The notes under the pieces: model-generated | What the model was told of the DNA's origin: nothing | The model's input: the letters and a program-made list of their open reading frames with translations, nothing else | Database searches by the model: none | Shown: one piece after another, positions 1 through 12,300 of the stretch | Layout of the letters: the number at the start of each line of letters is the position of its first letter | How positions within the stretch are numbered: position 1 is the first letter of the stretch | Position numbers and translations under genes: made by a program | Assembly (NCBI GenBank): GCA_949130485.1 | Contig: OX422195.1 | Span: 3,524,566 to 3,588,565 of the forward strand | DNA: 64,000 nt | From: Agelas oroides | Taxonomy: Eukaryota; Porifera; Demospongiae; Agelasida; Agelasidae | Reading direction: 5' to 3'

Positions 1-324
1 AATCAATGGAAAGGAGTTAGGCCTTCATATTTTAGATTTGAGTTAGCTGGACCATCAGTATTACCTGCAAATGTTTGGAATGGCTAATTATGAATTTTAA
101 ATTGGTGTGACGTCACTGTAGAACCTCTATACGCACGTAATGAATGTGCCGAAATCGGACTATAGGTCTAGGTCAAGGTCACCCTCACGCTTCCTCGTGA
201 TAAGCACTTATACGAAGGGGTGTGGCTTGTGCGACTAATACGGACTCAGTACTGCGTACATCTTCAGACAGTGATGTACAAAGTGTCATCATTTCCTCAC
301 TGCTTAGTAGGCCTGATCGTGTAG

Positions 325-3300
325 ATGATTGCAGATAAGCACAATACGGAGGAGGTGGGGACGGAGAGAACGATCAATGGTCGGAAAATCCCGTTGGGAA
401 CGCGGCTGCTGGAGAAGCTAGGACTATGTAACTGCTGCCCCAAGGCAAGGTGTGCGTTCATGTTTATATCCTGATTGAAGCGAACCTTCTGCTAGAGCTA
501 TCTTCCAGACCACTACACTGTGTACCAATTTTGGGCCAGGCAATTGTATGTCCGGGATAAGACTTAGCAGTCACAAAAAACTTTTTTCGGCCGGGCAGGG
601 TGTCTTGCCTGTTGCAGTCTTTCTGCATTTTTAGCTGCTGTAGAACGGTACAAGAAGCAGTAATGATCCCTGAAAGGCTCAGCATGGTAATTGAACGGTT
701 AAACTGCCTACTTCCAGTTTGTGCTACACAAAGTGGCAATAGCTATTATAATAATATTAGTACCTCGGTACTAACCATGCAGAGTTACAGAGTTAGCCTA
801 AAGATCCAGCCTGAGAATCGAACAGTGTCTATGGATAAATACCATCTATCCTCTGCTCCAATGCCAGAGCTCCAGTGGCTCAGTTGGTAAGAGCATCTGA
901 CTAGAATTCAGAGGACCCAGGTTCGAATCCTGGCTGGATCTCAATGTCTTTTTTCGCCATCATTTAACTCTGCAAATAAAATACATCTCAATATAATAAT
1001 ATTGTTAGTTATGATTGCATGGTTGGCAGCAAATACAATGGCACTTGTTCTGTGAGCATTTTAAGGTTCAGTTTAGATTCGAAAGTAAGTAAAAGTAAGC
1101 AATGATGAAGTGTTTTGATGAATGTCATGTCCTTGAACCATGTTTCAGCTAAACTCTGGTCACTGTTACATGTAGTTTGGCAGGAATGCCCTTCATCAAA
1201 CTTGTGTGATGTAATATCACTTACTGTGAAGATACGTTTTGTGCTAGCATGCAGAAAAGGTGGGATAGGGGAGGTGGGATAGGGGAGGTGGACATGGGTC
1301 TGCTATGGCTAGCTATAGAAATTAAGCCATTAGTTACCTTGTACAGGCTCTATTTTGCCATGCACTATATATAGTCTGCAGTTCTCGGTCTGCATGAACA
1401 AGTGTTGCTGAGTATTGAAAGGTCACTATATAGTGGGTGTGGTCAGAAATACAAGAAAAGCATGGTGGAGGGACCCATTGACTAAAATTGGAAGTTGTAG
1501 AAAGTGAAAATTCAGTTGGTTGCAACTTAGTTTAGTTAAACCATGCAGCAGCCATATGGTGTGATTGAGCCACTCATGGGTTGCAATAATTGAACCATTA
1601 TACACTGATTCACACATAATATAATAGCACACATGCCCCCTCCGCTTCTGTATTATGCACATTGTAGTGTACTTTTCTCTGGTATTCTGTTGCATGAGGC
1701 CTGTTCCCAATATGCAAAAGCAGTAACATGTATGAATAATTAGTATAATTATGAGAAGTAGGATTACAAAATGTTTGGTCCTCTCTCCCTTTAACCACAT
1801 ACACCCACAGTCATAAAATAGCCGTCTTCTTTCTGACTGTCTTCTGTTACACTACCTATCTCATTGCCAGGAAGTCCTTCAGTGTTGTGAAGGTAAAGTG
1901 CATCAAAAGTACATACTACCTCCTCCTCTCCTTCCTCCTCCTTCCTACCCCTTCCCCCATGCCAGCTATGTTCAAGCATAATAGTATTTCAATTGGAAGA
2001 AAATGCTATAATTTGTCATTTGTTTCAGCAAGCAATCTTGGGGGGCAACTGGAAAGGTGGGAAACGGGAAACGGGACAGGAAGCAGGCAATCTCCTTGTC
2101 TACAATAATAGCTCTCCGACTGCTCACTCAACTACAATGAAGAAGTAGGGATTAGAGTTGTGACCTGGACATACACACACATTCAGGTAGTCCTGTGTCC
2201 ACGCTGTGCCGGTGAAGGTAGCAACTCTTCAAATGAAAGCTTCAACTATGCAAACTATACATATGATGCTGGAAGTGGAGACTCTCCCGTCATACCTGGA
2301 TGGCATCCCTTCAGTAAGTTGTGATCGTGTAATTCCATTCTTGGGCAACTCTCCACCATTCATGGGATCCCTTCAGTAAGTTGTGATCATGTGCAAAAGC
2401 AGTCCCATCCCATTCATGGGCAATTATAGCCGTGTTCCCAGATCCCCACCTAGTGTTTTATCACCAGCTTTTCAGTTCTGCAAGAGACGAAAAGCTGAGT
2501 GGGGGCTGGAAATGAAGCTAAGACAACTGTACACTCTTCATGACTAGCAGTATGGATAATCAAAGTGGGGTGGATCTACACACATTTTGATTGTTGAATA
2601 TTTTACTCCAGATGGACCCAATGGGCAGACATTGCTTGGTTTAACAGACTTTTGCTTTGTGTTGGCATACTCTGTTTTCATGTTTGTCAGGTGCGTTAAT
2701 CATCATATGCCACAATGTTATCTCAAAACTCACACTTTGTTAAGCACATTCTACTTATAAGCGCGTAGACATCTATTTGCTGTTAAGCGCTGATTTGCAT
2801 GCCATTATTGCTGCACTGTACTATTAATGAACCACACACAAATGCACCTCACTGCGTGTTAGGCGCATTTCGCTGTTAAGTGCTCATTTCCGTCCTGTGG
2901 AGATATAAGCATAATATGTGCTTAACAACACATGAGTGCAATATGTTGTGATGGACAGTGGTATATTTGCACTTGTGGTCTTGTAGCATTTGTGTGAATA
3001 GTATTGTGTTTGTACTGTGTTTGATGTGCACTGCACTGATGAAGGGATTGTACTTAGACCAAAATGTAGATCACATAACCGTTACTGAATTTCAATGGCA
3101 GGCAAATCTTGTGATAAGTGTCTTTCTCCTCCAGTGGTCAGATTGCAGACCGAGTAAACCTGAGATACTTCCTCACTGTTGGCATGATTGGTATGCACTA
3201 CTCATGTGTGTTACATGTACATTGTACATGTGTGGTTGTTCTTCAACTGCAATGTATACACTTTTATGCATGCAAGATGTATTAAAGAGGGATGTGGCAG

Positions 3301-6300
3301 CAGTTCGCTGCAGTCGTATCCTTGCTTGAACAATAGTGGGCTAGCTCACTAGTTTTGTACCAACGGACCACTAAAATGCTTTTGGGCATGTTGCAAATAC
3401 TGGGCAGGCCTGTATGTAGGTGTAAATCCAGCATCTACTGCTATAAACTCCCTGTGGGGAAATCTAACAAGGTACAAAAAACATGAAAGGTTTGAATTCA
3501 GTGTGGTTGAGTAAAATTTGTGTACGCTCAATCAATAACTACAATGCTTGGTGGGTATAATTGCTAGGGTTGCAGATACTTCATGGGCTCAACCACCTGT
3601 CACACCATTCCACTTTCATATAATATATACCTGTACATGTGTAACAAGATACACTTGAAGCTATGTAAGTAACATACCATGGTATGTCTAATTCCATACC
3701 ATGAAACAAATTGCTCGTTGTTATCATGTGTTAGATTTATTTGACTACAAGCGGTGAAGCTACAAGCACTATCTGTGAAAAAACAATCTAACACACACAG
3801 TAGCTGTTGTCCCTTTCCCTGTTAACTGATGAATGAGCTCCTAGACCTTTCATGAGCCTCAATAATAAGGGAAGAAAAATTGTTACCATGGTGATGGCTA
3901 CTGAGTTCAACAATATTTGCTCACTGTGGTGATAAAGGCCTTCCTTTGTTTGCTTGAGTTGCAACTTATACTCAACTGTGGCTGCAGTCTACCAGTGTCC
4001 TGTCTTTGCTTGTGTGTGAGGGTTTCCTTCATGCTTTTGTCGCTTGTAGTACGGCTGTACGGCTAGGTAGCTCTTCGATATTAAGCTACTGAAGCAGCTG
4101 CTACAGTGATTTGCTTCATTCAAAAAGAAAAACCAGCTATACAATGGTGGGCGTAAACCGGAAACAATTATTGCGCTTGTGTGGTAGCTTACCCGCCACC
4201 TTAATGGATTTGTTAGTTAATCCCTGTCCACGGTTCTCTTCTTCCATCACAGGGAGTGGCACGGCAGTTTCACTACTGGGTGTGGCATACTTTGCCAACA
4301 TCCAACACATAGCCTACTTTATTGTGGTGCAGATATTATCTGGTATGATGCAGGTATGGCCAATATAGTTGGTACCCTATAGTATTTTATGCTTGACTTC
4401 AAAAGAAAGCCCCTATTATTGCCAAGAAAAGCAGGCATTATATCCTGGGAGTTGTGTTGAGTGGCAGAGCACCAACACCGGCTGGTTCATTATGTGAAAA
4501 ATTCTTTTCTCTGCACACATCAAGTGCAAAGTTAAACATAATGGGATATGGAGATGGGACGTTCATGGTGGGGCAGTTATGGCGAAGTGAGTTACTGTTT
4601 TTGGGGAGATATGCACTGGTCTTCAGGTGACTAGCGATTTATACTTGTGTGACCAGGTTATGGGCCATGTATATTAAAATGTCAACGCAAAAGTTGATAT
4701 TTCCTTCCTTTTCATCACAAGAACACTGTAAAGATCCACACAAAGTCCTGCCTTTCTTGTTATTCATGATATGTTTAAGGGTATATAGTCTCATTGCTAA
4801 TCTGTCATACACGTTTGCTCTCAGAGCCATAGCAGTCAGTTTGTTGAGACAATTAGTTCTCTTATTTTTCAGTCTACTGGACTGGCTGGACTGACAGCAG
4901 TGGTGGCAAACTGGTTTGGAAAACAAAAGTGAGTAACAGTAAGGGGTTAGGGTCTTCTTTTGTACCCGGCAAATCTCATTGTGCACCACTATGGTGGATA
5001 CCCACGGTATCTTCCCACTGGCCATGAGTTTAGCTGTCCCACAATAATCCTGCAGGGAAATGTATAGTCAAGTGTCTGGTTACCCCCTACTATCCATAGC
5101 ACACTGCTTAACTTTATTGCTAATATTTCATCTGATTGTTCATCAGCAGTGCAAATAACAAAACTATGTAAAAATCAACATTGTTCAGTTTGTCATTATA
5201 TATGTGGCAGTCCCAGGTAGATATCAAACATTATTCCATTACGTAATTCGACTGAGTTACCGCATTTGAAACGCTGTAGCGCAAAATTTCTGTTAAGAGT
5301 GGGGCTCATACATGCACCGAAAATGCATGAATACCTGATAAGTCTACGTAAAGTGTATGAGCCCCGCCCTTAACGGAAGTACTGCGCTACAGCGCTTTGA
5401 ACGCAGTAATGCAGTCAAAATACGCCACGGAATAATGTTAGATTTCTACCTAGGACTGCCACAGAAGAAGAGTTGCTGAAAATCGTCTGGCAATAAGCTG
5501 ATGCTAGGGGATGAACACCTTAGCTGGGGCAATAGGCAGGAACTCTCTGAATGCTATCAAAGTTGGAGGTGTTACAGTTATGTGCATGTGTGAATAGCTT
5601 TGAGTAACTATGACACACATTTCATTTGGTTATGTTATTTGCCTTGATCAGGACTGTATTGACATATCCAAATTTCTATTCTAATTTGTGAAATTGGTTT
5701 CCTCAGAATTTTTTTACATTTCTGGGCGAGATCCGAACTGAGAATCAGCCCTTGAAGTGAGTAATAGCAAAAAGCCCTCCCTCTTGATTTCTTCTCTCCA
5801 GCCGAGGACTCCTGATGGGCATATGGAGCTCCCTAACTCTTGTTGGAAACATCCTAGGTGCTATAATCCCCTCATTCTGGGCCACCACCCCCAACTCACC
5901 CTGGAGTTGGTCCTTCTTTGTACCTGGCTTCATTGTTGGTGGCATGGTACTCATCACCTTCTTCTTTCTGGTGACAGGTATGGGGGGGGGGGGGGCTGGG
6001 TGTCTGTCAGTTTTAATGAAATAATTATGAATGTGATCTGATGACACCCATACAGTAATGTAAAAAGTAGTAGCTAGCATGGTTGTAGTATTTCCATATA
6101 AAACTTGTAAATAGGTATATTGGTGTACCATAGTGTCCATGGGCGCTCGCAGCTCAAGCACCAAAAATTGGGGGTGGGCGGTTACACAGAGGAGGTGCTT
6201 GAATGGTCCAACTATCTCCGTGCAAGCGCCCACCCCGGATCCGAAGTTAGCTGACAGGCGCTACTGAATTGACTCGCGTCGTAGCTTCGCCCATGCTTCG

Positions 6301-9300
6301 TTTTTTAGGCAAACGAGGCCAGCGCGGCAATAGAGAAAGCTGTATCCTGCTAGAAAACGGACCAACCCGAAGTCTCGTTGCCAGGGCTTTGCAGCGTTCG
6401 TCGCTGCCAGTACGTAAATTTCGTACTGCAAGCGAAGAACGCTGCGGACGAGGCTACGACCGGTGTGTGCAAACCTTTGTTGCCGGATGTAGTGGCGCCG
6501 TACTCAGTCTACGTGAGTTCGAACTGTGAACTTCGAGTCACAACGCAAGAATTTTGCGTGGTGGGCGGCTACACAGAGGACCTTACAGAACTGTCAAAAT
6601 CAAGGGGTGGGCGCTTGCCGGGATGGGCGCTTGCCCAGGACAACACGGATTTGAGTGTCACATGGTAAAAGTTAATTGTGCAAATACTAGTGTAATGTTT
6701 GGATGAGCCGGAGTTACCTGTTATGTGCAAAACAGCACTGTATGAACTTTGTCAGCAAGTGTTTCAGCATGAATAAAGACAGGAGGAGTAGCTGGAGCAT
6801 GAGCACCTACTGCATTGTGTAGACAACCAGGGCTGCTTCAAGAACAGAAGCTTTCAGAAAACAGCACAGATTCCACTGCTAGCTTCATGATTTGAGTGTG
6901 CAAGTATTAGAATGGATGGCAGCTTACCAGCATGCCTCTTTCTAAGCCGTCTCATGACAGACAGCAAAGTATAGCATGCAGGAGCCAGAGGCCAGACTTT
7001 GCTTTGTGTGCAACACTCGGTCAGTCATAGTACATGTAGCTGCCCAGCCTAGAAAAAAATGACTTCACTGCATGTGTGGTACCTCTTCTTGGCAAGCTAT
7101 ATATAGCAATTCTTCTCATATTATAATGGACGTATACTGAAAAGTTTGAAGTAATAACTAAGTGGTACAAATATAGAATCTACTTTCAGCTCACTATTGC
7201 ATGTGAGACTTGTTTTTTCTTTCTCCTTCTCTAGACCCTAAGCATGTTGGACTGCCTCCTGCTGTGCAGCACTTGGTACGTCCTGGTTGGGGTATAAGTA
7301 CTTGTTACCTACTGCATGGTACTGCATGAACCAGAAACTGTTACCAGTGGTCATCATGCACATTCCATTCACGTAGGGTGGTGTAGTATCTGCTTGTAAC
7401 CCCCTCACAACCAGGGAGGGGATCCAGACAACACTCACAGTCACAGGGAAGGAGGAAGATGGTGTGAGCGAGCAATCAGGGGAGTGGGAGAAGGAGCAGA
7501 AGGTTACATGGAGAAGGGGAGGGAAGAGAGGAGAAAGTGGAGGGGAGAGGTGGAAGGGGGGGGGCTTGAGGGCAAGATAAAACAGTCATGAAGTGCATCT
7601 GCACATGAAAATAAATGTGAGGCCTTGCATGCACTCATATCCCACTTCCTCCTCACTTCATAGATTGCTGAATTGGGTCACTCTCCCACAGCTGGTAGAC
7701 ATAAGATCTGGAGTTTCACTCCCACTCACTCTCCTGTACTGGGAAGGAGAACTGACCCAAACACTCACCATGTACTGAATGGATTGACTGTCGCCAGTGT
7801 TCAGTTGGAGGGAGAGGAAGAGGAAGGAGAAAAACAAAAAGGAAAAAACAAAGAAGACAGAGAAGGAAGTGGAAAGGCGTCACCACAGCAGGTATGTGTT
7901 GTGCACTAGCTTGTCAGTCTGTCTATCTGTCTCTTCAGATATAAACAGGATTATCAAATGCATGTTCAAATCTAATGGCTTCACACATAGCCTCGTACCC
8001 AGGCTCCTGCGCAGGGAGGAGCCTGGGTACGAGGCTATTCACACATACATGTAAGTAATCAGTTAGACTGGCTTCACAGCACAGATAACACTACTGCAAT
8101 TCACAGGGAAGGTTGCATATCATGATTCCCCACTTGTTAGGCGGTTATCACCCTATCCTAACCGACTCCAGAACTCTCTACAACTCTCCCCTCTACATGC
8201 CAGAACTGACCACTTTAAATATTCTTTTTTTCCATCATCTATAGAGGCCTGGAACTCCCTACACTTTGATGTTGCCAGCAAGAACTCTCTGTTGTCCTTT
8301 AAACATGCCCTACATAACTAGTTGTATTCGTAGCTTACGTCTTGTTATTGTGTTGGTGTTCAGTTTTGTTGTAAGGTCTTTAGATTGACACTAGCTCATA
8401 TATATATATAGCTATTTCTATTGACCTGTGCTAATGCATCAAATTTATTATCATAAAAAAAAAATTTAAAAAAAATATAAAAAGAATTCCATTTTATACC
8501 GCAACCAGATTTTGATGTCATATATATATATATATATACCATACCTGTGTTCTTTGTGACACTTATAGTGTCAACTCTTTCCTGTCTGTAAAACCATAAC
8601 AGGCTGTGATTACTCTAATCTGCTCTACCTCTAAATATGGTTTCCACACACCAATTATTTCTTTCCGGAACATCCCAAAAATGATAGCTTTGTGCCCAGG
8701 CTACACATATGAAGAAAAAGGAGTTGGTACCATTAGCTTTCTTTGGGAACTGCTCCATGACAGTGAATGCTCATGCTCAAATGTAACATAATTAAGCACG
8801 CTACACACCTTATACCAATTCTTCAGCTTTTGGATGTCATCAGACTGCCGAAAACTCTAATTATACTTGAATATCATTTTTGACCTTGTGTAATTTCATT
8901 AGCATTACAACATTTTCTAATTATCTCTGAAATTCACTTTCAGCCAAAGAAGAAGGCTATAGGGTTCTTCAAAGCTCTCCTTATTCCAGTGAGTGTTGCC
9001 ATGTCTTTGCACACTAATATAGCACATCTGTTGCTTAGATACACTTTAGAAGTTGCAGGTTATGTGGGCACAATGTCAAAGTTGTATATATGCATAGTTG
9101 GAGCAAGCCTGAGCAAGCCCCACACTACAGGTAGTCTATGCACAATTTTGTATGTATGCTTGTAATTCTGTACATGTTGGGTTAATGTACAATGTCACAC
9201 TGTGCATGCGTTACAACAGAACCACATGCACATCAATCCATCTACGTCAGAACACACTGCTAGCTACGTAACAGGGCCGTAGCAAGGCATTTAGAGGTGG

Positions 9301-12300
9301 TGTGGCCAAAGTCCTGTAGCTGTAAGCACGCAGCAGCTAGGTGAGTGTGAGGGCGTGCTCCCCCAGGAAAGTTTTAAAAATTAAACCCTCGCAAATCGCT
9401 TCTGAGGCCATTTTGGCCAAAAATACTCTTGACGAGGAGGATAGTTGCTACACGTCTACACTACGAGGTAGCAGATCACAGATTGCACGCGTAAGGTCAC
9501 TTTAGTGAGCTATATATGGAAGTTGTCTGCGAGCATGCTCCTGCAGTTTGGAGATTGCTTGTTTCTTGGCAAGCATTTACTATAGATGACCACACGGAGA
9601 GAGATATATTAATATCCCACGTTCTTATAGCTGCATGAACATGTCACAGCTGGACAACTTGTATTGGCCTGTGGTGGGCAAAGCTTTATGTCTTTGGTTT
9701 TATGGCACCTAGCAAACGAACGGCTACTGACAGTGAACCGAAATGGCTGTACTGAATGGCAGAAATCCAGATAATGGGACTTGTACCAATCCTTATATAA
9801 GTTGCCAGCGAGGGCTTAGCATGGTCTCAAATGCAGCAGTCTGATCACACCTGTAGAACAGCAACATCATATCTGAAAGTCTATATAAACCCTTGCCAAT
9901 GGAGTCCATGTGATGCTTGTGTCAATTTTTTTCTCTCTCTCTCTCTCTCCAGGGTGTGATTGAGTTTTCCATTGCACTGTTCTTCAACAAACTTGTCAGT
10001 TTTACCTTCTTCTTCTGGCTTCCACTCTATGTGAAGGCTTCATGTAAGTTGTGCTGGAGTTGTTATGAGGAGATTCCAACCCATGAAGAAACATCTTTGT
10101 ACATTCTATGCAGACATCATGAAGTGCACGAATAAGCAACACATGTACACTAAGGAAACATGGTTTGGTGTTCTCCCACCCGTATCAGTTGATGAATAGC
10201 CTCATTCCCAGTCAGTTCCGGCTTACCTCCACTTTATGATCTTGGGTCAAGTATAGATCTACACTCTAGCTATGGCTGCTGGTCTCTTGTAATCATCTGT
10301 GTGTCTGTCTGCAGATCCGAATCTCCTCACTGCAGAACAAGCTGATTGGTTATCCACCCTCTTTGATGTGGGAGGTATCATTGGTGAGCATTAGCTGCAC
10401 ACAGATGCATCATGTTCTGTCCTATTTTGACAGTGCATTTGCTGACCCACATAGACTACATTAGACCCAAACTAAATTACCACTTTCTGGGTGACAGTTG
10501 CTATGTATACCTGCAGGTGGGATTATCATTGGAGTGGTTTCTGACTGTCTGAATGCCAGAGCCATGTCATGTGTAGTGATGCTCTTCCTGGCAGTACCCT
10601 CTGTAAGTTTTTTAACCTTTGTCAGTTTGGTATTAGCAATGTCACTGATGAATATTTGAGTGGTAGTGTAATCTCTTTGCTGAGTACACTGTCACCACAC
10701 TGTTCAATTCCGACATAACATGGTCTCTAAACTTTGTGTAATGATTATGAAATGATTTCAACTTACTAAATGAGCAATTTCAAAAGTTCAGTATTTGCTA
10801 GAACGTGAACAATCAACGACCACATCTTTGATAAAATTCAGGCCTGGATGTTATATGAAGTCGTGAATTTTAATGCCCAGGATACCAATACCAAGGTTCA
10901 TACTGTAGCCCGCAGGATCTAATACTATACCTCTCTGCAGCTTTTCTTGCTGACAACCTTTGGAGGAGTGAACTTAGCTGCATATTCAGGTAAAGGAAGC
11001 ACTATAGTGGGGAGAGCTAGCCTGATATATAATTTCATGTTGGTGATGCAGATATTATACCAGGCAGCATACCACATATGCCTAGCTAAGAGTTGGTGAC
11101 TGTCATATGCATAGTTGAATGTGTAGTTAGTAAACACATGTGAAGCTGTGCCTTTTTGTTCTGATAGTTACATCATGTTAGGGGTGGGTCCAGGATTAAT
11201 TGGGAAAAAGGAGGAGGCTGGTACATGGTGATGGAGCATGCTTATGCAGGTTGCTATGTGTGTGTGTGTGGAGGGGGGGAGATGGGATGTCTCCCCTTCT
11301 GCACAAAGCATGGATAGCCCTAAATTTACCATCTTTCAATGTGACGCACTGGAAACACTACTTCTAAGCTTGGAGTCTCATCAAAATGTACTCAAATGTT
11401 GACAAGACTTCGGTCCTCCTGTGCAAAGTGCAATAACTAGTAAATATCATCTTCGTAATGCCTTGGAAAAACTATTTCTGAGTTTGGACTCTCGTCACAG
11501 CACCAAAGAATGTCATTCAAGCATTGATGAGTCGTTAGCACCCAAAGCTGGTGTTTGAACGTCAATACAATTTTCAGTCATCTAGCATGAAGCGTGGAAG
11601 CTCCGGATAAATATTGCCTGTGAAACGCCTTGAACAAGCTATTTCTGAACTTTAGACTCTCATTACAGGGAATAAAATGGTGCTCAAATGTCAAAGAGAT
11701 GTCACCTGTAATATGTTCAATGTTGTTCGCTATTCATTGGCATTATAATAAATAGGCGGCACCTACCTTGCGAACTGTAAAGGAGGGGGGCAATAGCCCC
11801 ACCTAGCCCCCCAGATCTCCCATTGTTGTGTAAAAAGTTTTGTACCAGCCTCATCCTGCTTTGTAATACTGCAAGTGGTGGGCTAAGAGTAATGACATAT
11901 AAGAATACACACACAACACGCAAACGTATACAAATACACGCACACACATACGTAGCTGTTACACATACACCTGCATACACATGCATGCACAATGATTCTG
12001 AACCACATCTCCCTGAAAAAACGGCAGGCCTAGATATTATACAATGTCACCCACTGTGCATGTATGTGTGTGTATAAACACACATAGATGTGTGTGTTCA
12101 TTCACACATAGACATACATACATCACATATATATACCTTATTACACGAGTTAGCGTGCAATATCGCGAGTTATTGCACGAGTGGGCGTGGTATTTTCACG
12201 AGCCGAAGGCGAGTGAAAATGCAACCCACGAGTGCAATAACCGCGATATGCACGCTAACGAGTGTAATAAAGTATTTATTATCCATTACCACAACAGCGT

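Noticed and set aside
5745-6233. 162-codon minus-strand frame
   Set aside because: Antisense to SLC37 exon 8, which has clear family homology on the plus strand.
7444-7492. Extra SLC37 linker exon (EEDGVSEQSGEWEKEQK)
   Set aside because: No acceptor and donor pair keeps the phase of exons 9 and 10; low-complexity purine tract explains the open frame.
7988-8037. microRNA precursor
   Set aside because: Perfect 21-bp arms with an 8-bp target duplication and many dispersed relatives fit a MITE better; arms too short for a typical precursor.
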